Positions 44,235 through 54,181 of a DNA stretch of 64,000 bases are shown here, in pieces. The DNA is from JAAEKA01 sp049299095 (lineage in GTDB: Bacteria; Chloroflexota; Anaerolineae; JAAEKA01), in the NCBI GenBank assembly GCA_049299095.1, contig JBAQWV010000041.1:1-64000 (forward strand), given 5' to 3'. Numbering within the stretch: position 1 is the stretch's first letter; each line of letters starts with the position of its first letter. A program made the translations under genes and the position numbers. The notes under the pieces are model-generated. The model was not told where the DNA came from. It was given only the letters and a program-made list of their open reading frames with translations, and did not search any database.

Positions 44235-45725
44235 ATGTATTCTTTCCGCACGTTCAAGCGGGCGAGTCAGTTGGTGTTGTTGGTGGCGTTGCTGCTGCTG
44301 GCAGCCTGCAACCGCGAAAAGTCCACCCCGACCGCGCAGCCGGCCATCGAGCCAACTGCGGCTACCTCCATAACGGCTCCTGCAGCCGCGCCTCTCGCCG
44401 GCGCGTGGCAGGGCAAGCTCGTGGTCGCAGGCACCGGACTGGAGATTCTGGTCAATCTGGCTGAGGCTGACGGCCAGTGGAGCGGCACGATTGATATTCC
44501 CGCCCAAGGCGCGACCGGCATTGCGCTGCACGATGTCGCGGTCAACGGCGATGCAGTAAGCTTTGCCATGCTGGAAGGCGCGCAGCAGGCGACTTTCGCC
44601 GGCCAGACCCAGGCTGACGGCAGCATCGCCGGCACGTTCAAGCAAAGTGGATACGAAGGAACTTTTGAGTTGGCGCGGCCATCTGAAGAAGCCGCAGCCG
44701 CACCGCTGCCTTATGCGCAGGAGCCGATAACCTTCACTAATGGCGATAGTACCCTGGCCGGTACGTTGACATTGCCGGCAGGGGACGGCCCCTTCCCGGC
44801 TCTGTTGCTGATCACCGGCAGCGGCCAGCAGAATCGTGATGAGGCGATCCCCACGGTGCCTGGCTACAAACCCTTCGCAGAAATCGCGGATGTGTTGACC
44901 CGCCGCGGCATTGCCGTGCTGCGCTATGACGACCGCGGCGTGGGCGAATCGACTGGTGATCCCACCGCGGCCACCAGCGCGGACTTTGCCGATGACGCAG
45001 AAGCGGGCTTTGTCTATTTGCAAGGCCGCGCTGATATTGATGCCAAACAAGTGGGCTTACTGGGCCACAGCGAAGGTGGTTTGATTGCAGCGATGCTCGC
45101 GGCGCGTAATCCTGAGGTTGCGTTTGTCGTGTCAATGGCTGGCACAGCCATTCCGGGTAGCGAGGTCATTGCGCAGCAGGCTGAACGGCTGACGCTGGCG
45201 GGCGGCGGCACGGCGGAAGAAGCCGCGGCCGCGGCCATACAGCAAAAGCAGGTTCTCGATCTGGCGTTGGCTCAGGACTGGACTGCCCTGCAAACGCTGC
45301 TAACCGAGGCATTGCAAAAGCAGGTGGCCGATCTGCCGCAGGCACAACAGGATGCCATCGGTGATCTGGACGCGGCGGTACAACAACAGGTTGAGACGCA
45401 GATGCAAATTTTCCGCAGCCCGTGGTATCAATTCTTCCTGAAGTACGATCCGGCCACGGACTGGACGCAAGTAGGCGTGCCGGTGCTGGGGTTGTACGGC
45501 GGTAAGGATACTCAGGTGGACGCGACTGCCAATACCGAGGCGTTGCAAACCGCACTGGACGCGGCAGGCAATCTGGATGTGACCATTCAGGTGTTGCCGA
45601 CCGCTAATCATCTGTTCCAGGAAGCCAAAACCGGCGGTGTGGATGAATACCCCACGCTCAATCCCCACCTGATGGCCGAGTTCCTCAACGCGCTTAGCCA
45701 GTGGCTGACTGCGCACTTGCAGTAA
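44235..45725 (+). CDS. Alpha/beta hydrolase lipoprotein
   Basis: The 496-residue protein has a lipoprotein signal (LLLLAACN, lipid-Cys about 25), a Pro/Ala/Thr linker, a beta-rich region of about 110 residues and an alpha/beta hydrolase domain. Its GHSEGG nucleophile elbow, YGGKDTQV acid and ANHLF His form the usual triad. The core resembles the S9/BAAT-like extracellular esterases (YqiA/DLH-like group). AAGGAG six bases before ATG 44235 sets the start. It is a single gene between a divergent promoter and tandem hairpins. Confidence 0.85.
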   Translation: MYSFRTFKRASQLVLLVALLLLAACNREKSTPTAQPAIEPTAATSITAPAAAPLAGAWQGKLVVAGTGLEILVNLAEADGQWSGTIDIPAQGATGIALHDVAVNGDAVSFAMLEGAQQATFAGQTQADGSIAGTFKQSGYEGTFELARPSEEAAAAPLPYAQEPITFTNGDSTLAGTLTLPAGDGPFPALLLITGSGQQNRDEAIPTVPGYKPFAEIADVLTRRGIAVLRYDDRGVGESTGDPTAATSADFADDAEAGFVYLQGRADIDAKQVGLLGHSEGGLIAAMLAARNPEVAFVVSMAGTAIPGSEVIAQQAERLTLAGGGTAEEAAAAAIQQKQVLDLALAQDWTALQTLLTEALQKQVADLPQAQQDAIGDLDAAVQQQVETQMQIFRSPWYQFFLKYDPATDWTQVGVPVLGLYGGKDTQVDATANTEALQTALDAAGNLDVTIQVLPTANHLFQEAKTGGVDEYPTLNPHLMAEFLNALSQWLTAHLQ

Positions 45726-45731
45726 AAAATT

Positions 45732-45776
45732 AGAATTCGGAAGCGGCACGATGTCTTTGTGCTACTTCCGAATTCT
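45732..45776. repeat. Hairpin with AGAATTCGGAAG arms
   Basis: The 12-bp arms (45732-45743 and 45765-45776) are identical to the outer arms of the hairpin at 10840-10879, with a longer loop that contains GCAC/GTGC. It lies just after the hydrolase stop and before a canonical terminator. Confidence 0.65.
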
Positions 45777-45782
45777 CTCAAC

Positions 45783-45818
45783 AAAAAGCCGGACGGCTTA
45801 TGGGTCGTCCGGCTTTTT
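45783..45818. terminator. Bidirectional terminator
   Basis: A perfect 13-bp stem (45783-45795 with 45806-45818) has AAAAA on one arm and TTTTT on the other, between two convergent genes. Confidence 0.88.
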
Positions 45819-45834
45819 CATGGCTTTTGTCAGG

Positions 45835-47775
45835 CTATTGCTGCATCAGCCCGGTGACCCAGGCAATGAAGTTGGCATCGCTGCTGCCTGTGCGCTCAGC
45901 CTTGGTGTGGCCTTGGCCCCACACCGTAGTGAATTCAACATCGTTTACGGACGGATACATGTTCAACGCCAGTGCCAGGTTCATTTCCACTGTGTTGGCT
46001 GTGTCGCCCTGCTGGATGCCGGTGTTGATACGCCAGTACGGAGCCACCGTCGCAGTCTGGTAGCCCTTATAGTAAGGTAGCAGGTAATACATGGGGTTGT
46101 AGGCATCCATGCGGGTGGCGATGCTGCTGCCCAGCTTGTCGAGCGCGGTCAGGTCCGTGGCATACGCCTCTACATACGCTGCGTTCCAGTCGGAATAGGC
46201 CGCATAGGTGGCCTGGTTGGCAGCCAGCAGCCCGGCCAGTGTGGGATCAAAGTGCAGGGCATCGCTTTCGTCGTTGCCAAAAACATCGTTTTCTGCAGCA
46301 CTACGATCGAGAGCGTCAAACGCGCCTACGGTCTTGGTAGGGGGTTTTTGGCTGTTGACGAAGCCGGCCAGACTGCTCACTTGCGCGGTGTTGGTCGCCG
46401 CATCATAAACCACCCATTCGCTGCTTTCATTCAGCGATGCAATATAATCCTCAACGGTTGCATAGGTGGTGGCACTGCCAGAAGAGGACGGATCCATGCC
46501 GCCCGGCAGCGCACCCGCTGGTGGCATACCACCCTGTGGAGGCGTACCACCCTGTGGAGGCGTGCCGCCGCCAGGGCGCATACCGCCACCTGGGAAACCG
46601 CTGATGGTAGGTGTATACGGGAAGGTGGTGTCGAGCAGGAAATTATTCAGCGATGTTTCAACGGTGCTGACAAGGTAGTCGTAATAACTGCCTGCGGTGT
46701 AAACACCGCTGTCAGTGGCTGTCAATACCAGCGCATGGCCGTTTTCGTCCTGCAAGCCAAGCTGGTTGATGTAATCCGCATAAGCCTGCGCTAGGTCAGC
46801 CGAGAGCGCCGCGGTGAACGTCCCCTCCGCGCGCGTGCCGGTGGCCGCAAATTGCCCCATATTCCACTCGTAGGCGGCATCGGCATAATCGAGGCTGGTG
46901 ATCGGACACCACGCCATCGCGCCGGTCACCGCATCACTAAGCGGCTGGCCCTGGGCGTCGGTCATAGCCGCGCCAATCGCTTCCAGATATGGCGTGTACA
47001 GGTCGCTGTCGCCGGAAGCGCCAATGATCGCGGTCTGCGCGCCGCCGCCACTCATGCCAAAAGCGAAGATGCCGTCGCTGTTGCCGGGGAGCACCTCTTT
47101 GTTGTAGCGCAGATAGCGTACCGCGGCCTTGAAGTCGGTGACACCCCAGGGAGCGCCGCCGCTGTAGGTCAGGTTGCCGCTGGCATCATAGCCGTTGGCA
47201 CGCCCACGCATCCCCGCGGCCACGTAGATGAAGCCTGCTTGCATATAACTGGAAACCTCATCGTAGCTGTAAGCGGTCGGTGCAGCCTGTGCCGAGTAGC
47301 CAGGTGTATTCACCGGCATGACTACGGGCGCGGTCTGGGCAGTAAAGCCATTGATCGTGCCATCTGCGTTCAGGGTAGCCGTATAGGTACCGTCGCCGTT
47401 AGCCGTGGCGGTCATGTACGCGCCGGGCACATAGATGCCGAGCGTTTCATATTCAGTGGTTGCGGGTGTGGTGCAGTACTGCACACCGATCTGCCAGTAA
47501 ACATCGTTGTCGGCGTCGTAATTCCAGGCCGCGTTGTTGAAAGCAAGCGCGCCGGAGGTGCTTGCCGGACTGGCTGTTGTCGCTGCGCTGGTCGGGGCTT
47601 CAGTTGGTGCGGTGGCAGCGGTTTCAGTCGCGGCCACTGTGGGCGCGGGCGCGGCGACGCTGTCCGTCGCGGCGGGAGCGGCCGGTTCTGTGGCAGTCGG
47701 CGTGCTACACCCCACGGCAACCAGCAGGCTTAACAGCAATACGGGAATAAAGAGTTTGGATGCAACTTGTTTCAT
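45835..47775 (-). CDS. Subtype A tannase-like esterase lipoprotein
   Basis: The 646-residue protein has a lipoprotein signal (LLVAVGCS), an Ala/Thr/Pro linker and a large hydrolase domain with the nucleophile motif FGMSGGGAQ and late VWGQGH that would carry the His. Overall it resembles bacterial subtype A tannase-like esterases. A low-complexity Gly/Pro insertion (PGGGTPPQGG repeats, around residues 385-420) lies between the halves. AGGAG before ATG 47775 fixes the start. True substrate (gallate ester or other aryl ester) is unknown. Confidence 0.75.
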   Translation of the reverse strand: MKQVASKLFIPVLLLSLLVAVGCSTPTATEPAAPAATDSVAAPAPTVAATETAATAPTEAPTSAATTASPASTSGALAFNNAAWNYDADNDVYWQIGVQYCTTPATTEYETLGIYVPGAYMTATANGDGTYTATLNADGTINGFTAQTAPVVMPVNTPGYSAQAAPTAYSYDEVSSYMQAGFIYVAAGMRGRANGYDASGNLTYSGGAPWGVTDFKAAVRYLRYNKEVLPGNSDGIFAFGMSGGGAQTAIIGASGDSDLYTPYLEAIGAAMTDAQGQPLSDAVTGAMAWCPITSLDYADAAYEWNMGQFAATGTRAEGTFTAALSADLAQAYADYINQLGLQDENGHALVLTATDSGVYTAGSYYDYLVSTVETSLNNFLLDTTFPYTPTISGFPGGGMRPGGGTPPQGGTPPQGGMPPAGALPGGMDPSSSGSATTYATVEDYIASLNESSEWVVYDAATNTAQVSSLAGFVNSQKPPTKTVGAFDALDRSAAENDVFGNDESDALHFDPTLAGLLAANQATYAAYSDWNAAYVEAYATDLTALDKLGSSIATRMDAYNPMYYLLPYYKGYQTATVAPYWRINTGIQQGDTANTVEMNLALALNMYPSVNDVEFTTVWGQGHTKAERTGSSDANFIAWVTGLMQQ

Positions 47776-47932
47776 AACCTTCTCCTTTTGCGAATATATG
47801 GCTACAATTATCACAAACTGTTGTGAAGAAATTATCAAGATAAGATGAATCTTTAACACAGTTTTAAGAGTTGGCGTATCAGAGTTTTACACACGGCAAC
47901 TTTCCCAGTACTAGCAGCGTTAGGAGCATATG

Positions 47933-48577
47933 ATGAATTATACAATTCGGCGGGAACGAAGCGCCGATCAACGCACTGTTGAAGAAGTAACCCGTCTGGC
48001 CTTCTGGAACGTGTATACGCCTGGTTGCAGTGAACATTATCTGGTGCATGTGATGCGCCAACACCCGGACTTTGTGCCCGAACTGGACTTGGTCATCGAG
48101 CAAGATGGGCGCATCATCGGCAACATCATGTACACGCGCGCCTGGCTGCACGACGTGCACGGCGAGCGCAAGTCAATCCTTACCTTCGGGCCGGTAAGCA
48201 TCTTGCCCGCCTGGCAACGCCGGGGCTATGGCAAGCGGCTGATAGAACATTCCTTTGCCGCGGCTAAAGACCTCGGCTTTGATGCAGTGGTCATCTTTGG
48301 TAATCCTGCCAACTATGTCGGGCTGGGCTTCAAGAGCAGCCACAAGTACGGCGTGGCACTGGCCGGTGGTATCTACCCCAGTGCGCTGCTGGCGAAGGAA
48401 CTGACAGCAGGCGCGCTGGGCAGCGGCCCGTGGACGTACTACGAAAGCGCCGTTTATGCGCTGGACAGCGAGCAGGCCGAGGCTTTCGATCTCGACTTTC
48501 CCCCACTGGAAAAGGGCTGGCAGGCTAGTCAGGAGGAATTCTACATCCTCAGCCGGTCGCGCATTGGCGAGAACTAA
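47933..48577 (+). CDS. GNAT family N-acetyltransferase
   Basis: The 214-residue protein has the GNAT acetyl-CoA loop LPAWQRRGYGKRLI and flanking strands with FGPVSI. The C-terminal 60 residues are like those of the YhbS-type N-acetyltransferases. Of two ATGs (47930, 47933) the second has AGGAG at a better six-base spacing. Its stop codon overlaps the stop of the convergent JAMM gene by 3-4 bases. Substrate is not predictable. Confidence 0.9.
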   Translation: MNYTIRRERSADQRTVEEVTRLAFWNVYTPGCSEHYLVHVMRQHPDFVPELDLVIEQDGRIIGNIMYTRAWLHDVHGERKSILTFGPVSILPAWQRRGYGKRLIEHSFAAAKDLGFDAVVIFGNPANYVGLGFKSSHKYGVALAGGIYPSALLAKELTAGALGSGPWTYYESAVYALDSEQAEAFDLDFPPLEKGWQASQEEFYILSRSRIGEN

Positions 48578-49107
48578 TCCAGCGTTATTTCGTCCACCGT
48601 CACGCGCAGCCAGCGCGCGCGGCTACCCGTTTCCTGCCATATCAGATCGTACCCTGTGGCGTGTTGCCGCGCGGCCAGCCCAGGTTCACCCGCAACTGGC
48701 TTGACGCCCGCTGGTGGCTTCGTCAGCGCGTGCTGCACCAGCCGGTAGCCGCGCACCACGGGGCTTTCCGGCTCTTGCAGCGAGCAAATTACGTACACCG
48801 CATCAGGGTAAAACGCATAGGCCGCGTCCAATGCCGATGGGTAGGCCGCGTCCGTTGGGTGTGAATGATACAAGGCCAGCAACGTCTCGCCCCGTTCTTC
48901 CAATACAAACTGCTGTAAGAGCGTCTCCCCGTCCAGTTGATAGCGCGTGAGCCGATTAGCGGCTTCATTATGCCCGCGTATGAGGGTGGTGACGTGGCCT
49001 GACTGTCCCCCCAGTAAACCGCATACTTCCTCCGGCGCACCCGCGCGCGCGTGGGCGATGATCTCGTCCCGTATGACGGGGGGCAGCCGCAGCCTGGCTG
49101 GTGTCAT
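48574..49107 (-). CDS. JAMM/Mov34-type metalloprotease (M67)
   Basis: The 177-residue protein has the JAMM motif: an early Glu (EEVCGLLGG), HSHP and the downstream SALD at the HxHx(n)SxxD spacing. Bacterial members (Mec/CysO-system or Prok-JAB) cut ubiquitin-like or sulfur-carrier proteins from their C-termini. No ubiquitin-like carrier gene is near. It is followed by the stop of a convergent GNAT gene and lies 6 nt downstream of an MBL gene, so those two likely form an operon. Confidence 0.88.
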   Translation of the reverse strand: MTPARLRLPPVIRDEIIAHARAGAPEEVCGLLGGQSGHVTTLIRGHNEAANRLTRYQLDGETLLQQFVLEERGETLLALYHSHPTDAAYPSALDAAYAFYPDAVYVICSLQEPESPVVRGYRLVQHALTKPPAGVKPVAGEPGLAARQHATGYDLIWQETGSRARWLRVTVDEITLD

Positions 49108-49113
49108 GCTGGT

Positions 49114-49770
49114 TTACAGCTCGAACAGCTCGGCCGCGCCTGCTTGCAGGTAGGGATTGCTGCGCCGCTCGCGTCCGATGGTGGTAAAAGCGCCGTGGCC
49201 CGGATAGAGTGTGTAATCATCCGGCAGCGTTAGCAATTGCTCCTGAAGCGAGCGCAGCAGCGTGGGGCCGTCCGCGCCGGGTAGGTCGAAGCGCCCGACG
49301 CCGCCCTGAAACAGTACATCGCCGCCCCAAACTTGCTGGCTGGCGCGGTGAATATAGACCAGCGAGCCGGGTGAATGACCCGGAGCGAGACGGATTTCCA
49401 GTTCCTCGCGGCCAAAGCGCACGACATCGCCCGCTTGCAAGTAGCCGTCCACCGTCGGCATCGGGCCGGGGTCGTAGCCCATCCAGTTTTGCACCGTTTG
49501 CCGTCCGCGTGCCAGTACCGGTTCGTCGGCGGCGTGTAGCCAGAAAGGCGCGCCGGTGGCTGCACGCACCGCGTTAACGCCCAAAACGTGGTCGAAATGA
49601 GCATGAGTGTTGGGGATCGCAACGATCTTCAGGCCGGTGCGCTGGATCAAGTCTACCACACGCGGGCCATTGTCGCCGGGGTCAATTACCACTCCCTCGC
49701 CGGTTTCCTCGCAACCCAACACGAAACAGTTGACTTGCAACATACCCACGACCAGGTGCTTGACAATCAT
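49114..49770 (-). CDS. MBL-fold metallohydrolase (glyoxalase II-like)
   Basis: The 218-residue protein has the metallo-beta-lactamase HxHxDH motif in NTHAHFDH, the LAPGHSPGS second His region, VLFQGGVGR with the bridging Asp context, and YPGHG. It fits the GloB-like hydroxyacylglutathione hydrolase subgroup; substrate uncertain. It lies upstream of the JAMM gene by 6 nt. Confidence 0.9.
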   Translation of the reverse strand: MIVKHLVVGMLQVNCFVLGCEETGEGVVIDPGDNGPRVVDLIQRTGLKIVAIPNTHAHFDHVLGVNAVRAATGAPFWLHAADEPVLARGRQTVQNWMGYDPGPMPTVDGYLQAGDVVRFGREELEIRLAPGHSPGSLVYIHRASQQVWGGDVLFQGGVGRFDLPGADGPTLLRSLQEQLLTLPDDYTLYPGHGAFTTIGRERRSNPYLQAGAAELFEL

Positions 49771-49789
49771 CGGACTACCTCGTCTGCGC

Positions 49790-52252
49790 CTATTTGCTCA
49801 CCGTTACCCAGCCCAGATTAACGCGGTCAATACCGTCGGAGGGGTTGCCGGTGTGTAGAAAAATTTGGAGTTGATAACGCCCCGGCTCTACATAGTCGGG
49901 GATGAGCAGATCGTGCTCGCCGCGCACGATTTCGCCCGCTTGCCAGTTCAATGTCGGGTATAAATCGCTGACCAGGGGGCCGCTCACAGCCGCCACTTCC
50001 GTGTCTGCGCCGCTCACCAGCCGGGCGGTGAACCACCAGGCAGTGGTTGGCTGCACATCGGCACGCCAGTAGAAGGTCAGGTGCAGCAGATCATTCTTGT
50101 GCAGCGGTTCGTCGGGATTAAAAGCAAAGCCGCGCTTGTAGCGGTCGTGCCCCAGCAGGGTGATCTCGTCGAACTTGAAGGATTTGGCGTTTTGCATGTG
50201 CAGCGCCGCGACCGGTAACGGAGAAACCGGTTGATCCACTCGTAAGACGCCCAACTGAATATAGTTCTGCGTGCCACTGGATAAACGCTCGCCGCTGGTC
50301 GAGTTGTACAATCCTGCGATCAAGCGGTATTCGCCGGGCGGCGTCCCTGCGGGAATCAATAAACCGTGGTTGTCCACGATCTCACTGTCTACCTGCCAAC
50401 TGCTGGTCGGGCTTTCGCCGCTGCCGGGGGGGGCGTCGCGCTGTGCCACCACCTGATCGCGCGGGTCGAGTAACTGCACAAAAACAGTGTAATCGGCGTC
50501 AGGCTGCCGCTGCGCGCGCCAGATCATCTGCAACTGCAATACGTTGCCGGAGGCGATAGCATTGCTGGACAGCGCATAGCGCATCAGGCGTATTTGTTCG
50601 CCCAGCAGCACATCGCTGGACTGCACCGGCCATTGATCGGTTGCCTGCTGCGTGGCATAAATGACAAAGCGCATGGTGCCTTGCCAGCGATCTTCCGCCT
50701 TGTAGGCGTGTTTGCCCAGCCAGCTTTCGATGATCTGGTTGGGATCGCTTTCATTCGCGCCCCAGTAAAGGACGTACAACTGGGGATGTTCGGCGGCGAT
50801 TTGCTGCAAACGCTGGACAGTGGCTGCTTCATCGGGTGGCCGCTGCTCTGGCATACCATAAACCGGCAATGGCCCTTGGTAGTAATAATCGAAAACCTCG
50901 CGCTGGCCGGGTGCGTTCAGGATGATGGCGTCGTTTGGTCCGGCCACTGCGTTGATATAAGCCGCGGCAGAGCGGTAGTCATCGCGTGCGACCGCTGGAT
51001 CGAAATAATAGGCCGACAAGGTGCGGGCACTCGGTACGATGACCAACGCCAGCGCAAGCAGCAACCATAACACCGCCAGCAGGCGGCCAACGGTGTTCGC
51101 AGTTGGCGCGGCTTGTTCACCTGCCGGCGCGGTGGCGCGCGCGCGCCACCATTGCCCGCGTTCTAGCGCGGTCATAAAGCCGGTAATGCCGCGACTGAGC
51201 AGGATGATAAATGGCGCTGCGCCGACCAGCAAGAACTTGAGGTAAGCAGGTTTGTACAGGCCACCCAGCCAAACCAACAGCATGGGCGCGGTCAGCCACA
51301 ACAGCGGCAGCCCCCAGCTCAGCCAGTGTGCCCGGCGGCCGCGGCTGCGTGCCCACGGCCACAAGCCGAGGATGAACAACCCCAAGAAGGGGGTAAGCCA
51401 TAGGCTGGTGGGGGTAATGGGTGTTGCTGGCCCTAGTGCCAGCGTGTCGAGCATCTGGGCAAAGCCCGCGCTCCACGAGGCAGTTTGCCCGCTGCGCGGC
51501 CACTGCGTCAACTGCGTGATGGCTGTGCGCGCCCAGGGCAGGAAGAAAAAGGCCATCACCATCAGCAGCAGGCCCCAATGCAGTAGACGTACCTGCACAA
51601 AGCCGCGCCGTCGCGAGTTGAATATCCAGAACAGATAGAGCAGCGTGGCGACGGCGATCAGGGCGGGAAAGGTGTAATGTGTGTACAACCCGCCGAGGCC
51701 GGCCAGCACAAGAAGGATCGTAGCTGGCCGGGAAAAGCTGATGCTGCGCCCGCTGCCATCAGCAGGCAGCACGATCGATTCGTGCAACACAAAGCGCACC
51801 AGCCCATAGAAGAGCAGGGCCGCCAGCGCAGCTAGTTGTGCATACATGCGCGCTTCCTGACTGTAATAGATCAGGAAGGGGTTAATGGCGACGAAAAAGG
51901 CGGCGATCCAGGCAGTACGACGGTCAAACAGACGTAGCACGATCTGAAATACCAGCCAAACCAGCAACAGCCCCCACAAAGCCGACAGCGCGCGCAGAGC
52001 GATTTCGCTGTCGCCAAACAGCTTGCTCCATACGTTAAGTAGCCAGTAATAGCCGGGCGGGTGGATGTCAGCCGCGGCGCGTGCACTGATCTCGGCCAGA
52101 CTGCGTCCGGTCATGGCCGCGCTGTTACCTTCGTCCGACCAGAAACTTTGCTGCCCGATGCGAAAGAAACGCAATCCGGCCGCGATTAGCCAAATCAGCC
52201 AGAACAAAATCGGATCAGCGGTGCTGCGTGGACGACGAGGGGGTGAACTCAT
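49790..52252 (-). CDS. GT39/ArnT-like membrane glycosyltransferase
   Basis: The 820-residue protein has about 10-12 transmembrane helices with the catalytic-type SFWSDEG acidic pair in the first periplasmic loop and HPPGYYWLL, typical of PMT/ArnT-like enzymes that use polyprenyl-phosphate sugars. Two soluble beta-rich modules follow at the C-terminus (about 540-820). It probably transfers sugar to surface proteins or lipids. The start is uncertain (no clear ribosome-binding site). It runs in the same direction as the following glycoside hydrolase-like gene. Confidence 0.85.
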   Translation of the reverse strand: MSSPPRRPRSTADPILFWLIWLIAAGLRFFRIGQQSFWSDEGNSAAMTGRSLAEISARAAADIHPPGYYWLLNVWSKLFGDSEIALRALSALWGLLLVWLVFQIVLRLFDRRTAWIAAFFVAINPFLIYYSQEARMYAQLAALAALLFYGLVRFVLHESIVLPADGSGRSISFSRPATILLVLAGLGGLYTHYTFPALIAVATLLYLFWIFNSRRRGFVQVRLLHWGLLLMVMAFFFLPWARTAITQLTQWPRSGQTASWSAGFAQMLDTLALGPATPITPTSLWLTPFLGLFILGLWPWARSRGRRAHWLSWGLPLLWLTAPMLLVWLGGLYKPAYLKFLLVGAAPFIILLSRGITGFMTALERGQWWRARATAPAGEQAAPTANTVGRLLAVLWLLLALALVIVPSARTLSAYYFDPAVARDDYRSAAAYINAVAGPNDAIILNAPGQREVFDYYYQGPLPVYGMPEQRPPDEAATVQRLQQIAAEHPQLYVLYWGANESDPNQIIESWLGKHAYKAEDRWQGTMRFVIYATQQATDQWPVQSSDVLLGEQIRLMRYALSSNAIASGNVLQLQMIWRAQRQPDADYTVFVQLLDPRDQVVAQRDAPPGSGESPTSSWQVDSEIVDNHGLLIPAGTPPGEYRLIAGLYNSTSGERLSSGTQNYIQLGVLRVDQPVSPLPVAALHMQNAKSFKFDEITLLGHDRYKRGFAFNPDEPLHKNDLLHLTFYWRADVQPTTAWWFTARLVSGADTEVAAVSGPLVSDLYPTLNWQAGEIVRGEHDLLIPDYVEPGRYQLQIFLHTGNPSDGIDRVNLGWVTVSK

Positions 52253-52329
52253 AGGGAGAGTGTAAGGTATCGGGGGAGAGGTGTCAAGTTCACTGCACGA
52301 AAAATGCTTTCGCGGGGCGTCCGGTTGGT

Positions 52330-54147
52330 TTATTCCTGCCAGCCAGCCTGCTGGGGCAGGTTACGCTTGCTGGCTTGCCACAGCGAGAAGACAAAACCCG
52401 CAATGCCGAGGAAGATCAGGGTCGTCAGGCAGTACAGGCCGTTCACCCAGAGCATGTTGCGGCTTTGCACCAGCAGCCCATCTACCGCCACCGGCCCGAC
52501 CAGTGCGCCCGCCGCGTCCAGCTCTGGGCGCATGGTTACCTCATGCACGCGCGTGCTGCTCAGGCTGCGTGCAATGGTGGTGGGGCGGGCGGGGGTTGGC
52601 TGGTTAGCATCCAGATTGATGCGCGCCCGCTCGCGTCCGTCCACTGTCACGATCCAGCGCCCCATGCCCGGCCCTTTCGGTGCGATCAGGATCAAATCGC
52701 TGCCCTGGAATTGGAAAGACAGCCCAGCCTGCGCGTCGGTGGTTTGACGATACTGCCCCAGCACCGCGTCCGCTGCAATCACTGGCTGCCAGTTGCCGGT
52801 ATAGTGCAAGGCCCAGTGATCTTCCTGGTGATAGCCGCGGTAAAGTGTCGGCTGCAACTTGGTTGTGTAGGCTTGCAGGCTGGTGTAGACCGGTTGCGGC
52901 GTGAAGTCGGGCGCGAGCAGGCGAAAATACGCTTCTGGCTGGCCGTTCTGTTCCCACGCATCGGTGGCGCGTTTCAAATACCAGGTATTAGCGACGCCCA
53001 GCCAGGGCCAGTCGCGTTGCAGTCGTTCATAAGCGAGCGGCAGATACGCGGCTTGCTGCTGCGGGCTGACCTGGCCGTAGCGTTTGTCGGCGATTTCGTT
53101 CGGCACGGCGTTCCAGTTCATTTCACTGATCCAGATCGCTTTGCCCGCGTCGCCGTTGCGCACCATCACATCACGCACAAATAGCGGGCGACTGAAATTG
53201 ATCACGCGCGGATTCATGCGTTGGTCAGTCGGTCCCGACCACAGGCCGTAGCCCTGCATCGCCAGGATGTCGAACCAGGGGGCTGCGCCGGCATCGTACA
53301 TGCGCTGCAAGAAGGTAAGGTCGTTGAAGTTGCGGCCCGGCACGCTGATACCATCCAGGTCAATCGTGCTGGCCAGCGCGCCGGAGATAATCACCACGTC
53401 AGGATCTGCCGCGCGGGCACGCGTGGCCCCGACTTTCAGCAGCTCGGTGTAGGCTTCCGGGCTGATGGTGGCCTCGCCCCATTCGGGATAGATGTTCGGT
53501 TCGTTCCAGATTTGATAGTAGCGCACGCGGCCGCGGTAACGGCTGACCACCGCCTCGACAAAGTCACCGTAATCGTTCAGATTATCGGGGGGCGCGAACG
53601 TGCCCACGGTGTCGCCCGCGGCGCGCGTCCAGTCCGGCGGATTGCTGAGCCGCACGATCAATTGCATGTCGTACTTCTCTGCCAGCGCAACAATCTGATC
53701 GTACTTCTCCCAGGCCGAGCGATATGGCTCATGGCGGCGGTCTTCAAAGTCGCCCTTGCCGTGGATTTCGATGTCTTCCCAGGGAAATTCCTGACGCAGC
53801 CAGCGAAAGCCTGCATCATGCGCCATCTGTACGGCCAGCTCGCGCTTGGCGGGGTCTACTTCCTGTTCCAAAAAGACGTTGACGCCGAAGGGGTTGACGC
53901 CCGTGTGCGCGATGGGAAGTGTGTCATCGGTACGCACGCGCGGGCGCATGGCGTCTGCGGCCAGGTCGGTGAGTCCCTTGATTTGCGGCAGCAGCGCCTC
54001 TTCGCCGGTCAAGTTGAACAACCCGGAGCCGGCCATGCCCGCGCTGCCTTGTGTTTGCTGTAGGGTAGCAAAAACAGCCAGCCCGCTCACGAGGAGCAGG
54101 CTGGCAAGGAATAGCAGGGAAATCAGACGCAGAAGTTTTGTGCGCAA
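52330..54147 (-). CDS. Membrane-anchored glycoside hydrolase-like protein (GH39/GH5 clan A)
   Basis: The 605-residue protein has a signal/anchor (about 5-30), a TIM-barrel glycosidase region with acid/base Glu in IWNEPNIYP and a nucleophile Glu in ISEMNW, then a beta-sandwich and a C-terminal helix (WVNGLYCLTTLIFLGIAGFVFS). The pattern is like clan GH-A (GH39/GH5) enzymes. It starts at TTG 54147; a TGA stop lies three codons upstream in frame, so no longer version exists. It may modify cell-surface polymers with the neighbouring glycosyltransferase. Confidence 0.83.
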   Translation of the reverse strand: MRTKLLRLISLLFLASLLLVSGLAVFATLQQTQGSAGMAGSGLFNLTGEEALLPQIKGLTDLAADAMRPRVRTDDTLPIAHTGVNPFGVNVFLEQEVDPAKRELAVQMAHDAGFRWLRQEFPWEDIEIHGKGDFEDRRHEPYRSAWEKYDQIVALAEKYDMQLIVRLSNPPDWTRAAGDTVGTFAPPDNLNDYGDFVEAVVSRYRGRVRYYQIWNEPNIYPEWGEATISPEAYTELLKVGATRARAADPDVVIISGALASTIDLDGISVPGRNFNDLTFLQRMYDAGAAPWFDILAMQGYGLWSGPTDQRMNPRVINFSRPLFVRDVMVRNGDAGKAIWISEMNWNAVPNEIADKRYGQVSPQQQAAYLPLAYERLQRDWPWLGVANTWYLKRATDAWEQNGQPEAYFRLLAPDFTPQPVYTSLQAYTTKLQPTLYRGYHQEDHWALHYTGNWQPVIAADAVLGQYRQTTDAQAGLSFQFQGSDLILIAPKGPGMGRWIVTVDGRERARINLDANQPTPARPTTIARSLSSTRVHEVTMRPELDAAGALVGPVAVDGLLVQSRNMLWVNGLYCLTTLIFLGIAGFVFSLWQASKRNLPQQAGWQE

Positions 54148-54181
54148 GATAACTCAGTGATGGGCCGTTTAGCCCGCGCTG

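Noticed and set aside
46852..47733. Long plus-strand frame opposite the tannase-like gene
   Set aside because: It is antisense to a well supported gene and is rich in Gly/Arg/His as expected for a shadow frame.
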